A stretch of DNA of 13,697 bases from the NCBI RefSeq assembly GCF_905203285.1, contig NZ_CAJKVK010000059.1, positions 1-13,697 on the forward strand, written 5' to 3'. The notes beneath the pieces are model-generated. The model worked only from the letters and a program-made list of their open reading frames with translations, was not told the DNA's origin and did no database searches. Origin of the DNA: an uncultured Succinatimonas sp. Lineage in GTDB: Bacteria > Pseudomonadota > Gammaproteobacteria > Enterobacterales > Succinivibrionaceae. Shown here piece by piece: positions 13,688 through 13,697 of this stretch; the first letter of the stretch is position 1, and every line of letters begins with the position of its first letter. The position numbers and the translations under genes were made by a program.

Positions 13688-13697
13688 TAATCAAAGC

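Noticed and set aside
1..13697. CRISPR array, tRNA or insertion sequence
   Set aside because: No regularly spaced repeats, cloverleaf with CCA end, or transposase-like frame was seen on either strand.

Overview
The window (about 13.7 kb, no tRNA, rRNA, CRISPR or insertion sequence seen) looks like a chromosomal segment of a diderm, probably anaerobic and gut-type, gammaproteobacterium, perhaps Succinivibrionaceae-like. The evidence is a YddG-type exporter, a RimI acetyltransferase and a PntA/PntB transhydrogenase that all read like enterobacterial proteins, beside genes for decorating lipid A or LPS core. The family placement is inference from remembered sequences, not from a search.

Layout. 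(1) Positions 1-320 hold the tail of a plus-strand gene, a possible fragment of an AraC-type regulator and an AT-rich hairpin. (2) Positions 322-6350, all minus strand, form one block transcribed right to left: OmpR-type response regulator, histidine kinase, ArnT-like GT83 glycosyltransferase, GT2 polyprenyl-phosphate glycosyltransferase, a protein made of two LAB_N domains, and a UDP-glucuronate 4-epimerase-like enzyme. Together they could be a regulated pathway that makes a nucleotide uronic acid, loads it on a lipid carrier, moves it across the inner membrane and transfers it to lipid A or core. A 133-bp tandem duplication of the kinase 3' end sits between the kinase and the GT83 gene. Several proteins of this block resemble Bacteroidota homologues more than gammaproteobacterial ones, so the block may have been acquired. 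(3) Positions 6351-7281 contain the probable promoter of the two-component operon, a hairpin, and decayed remains of an alpha/beta hydrolase gene and a carboxymuconolactone-decarboxylase-family gene, with several in-frame stops and a frameshift. (4) Positions 7282-8163 (minus) encode YddG. (5) Positions 8309-10241 (plus) are a compact operon: MBL-fold hydrolase, glyoxalase-fold protein, a small protein that may be a diverged HolD (psi), and RimI. (6) Positions 10513-13575 (plus) are pntA-pntB, encoding the proton-translocating transhydrogenase, preceded by a promoter with a perfect 16-bp palindrome at the predicted transcription start and followed by three consecutive inverted repeats. PntB carries an Ala-rich insert of about 33 residues that E. 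coli PntB lacks.

The strongest candidate for something unusual is the two-component / GT83 / GT2 / double-LAB_N / epimerase block, in which the double-LAB_N protein could be the missing lipid-carrier flippase.
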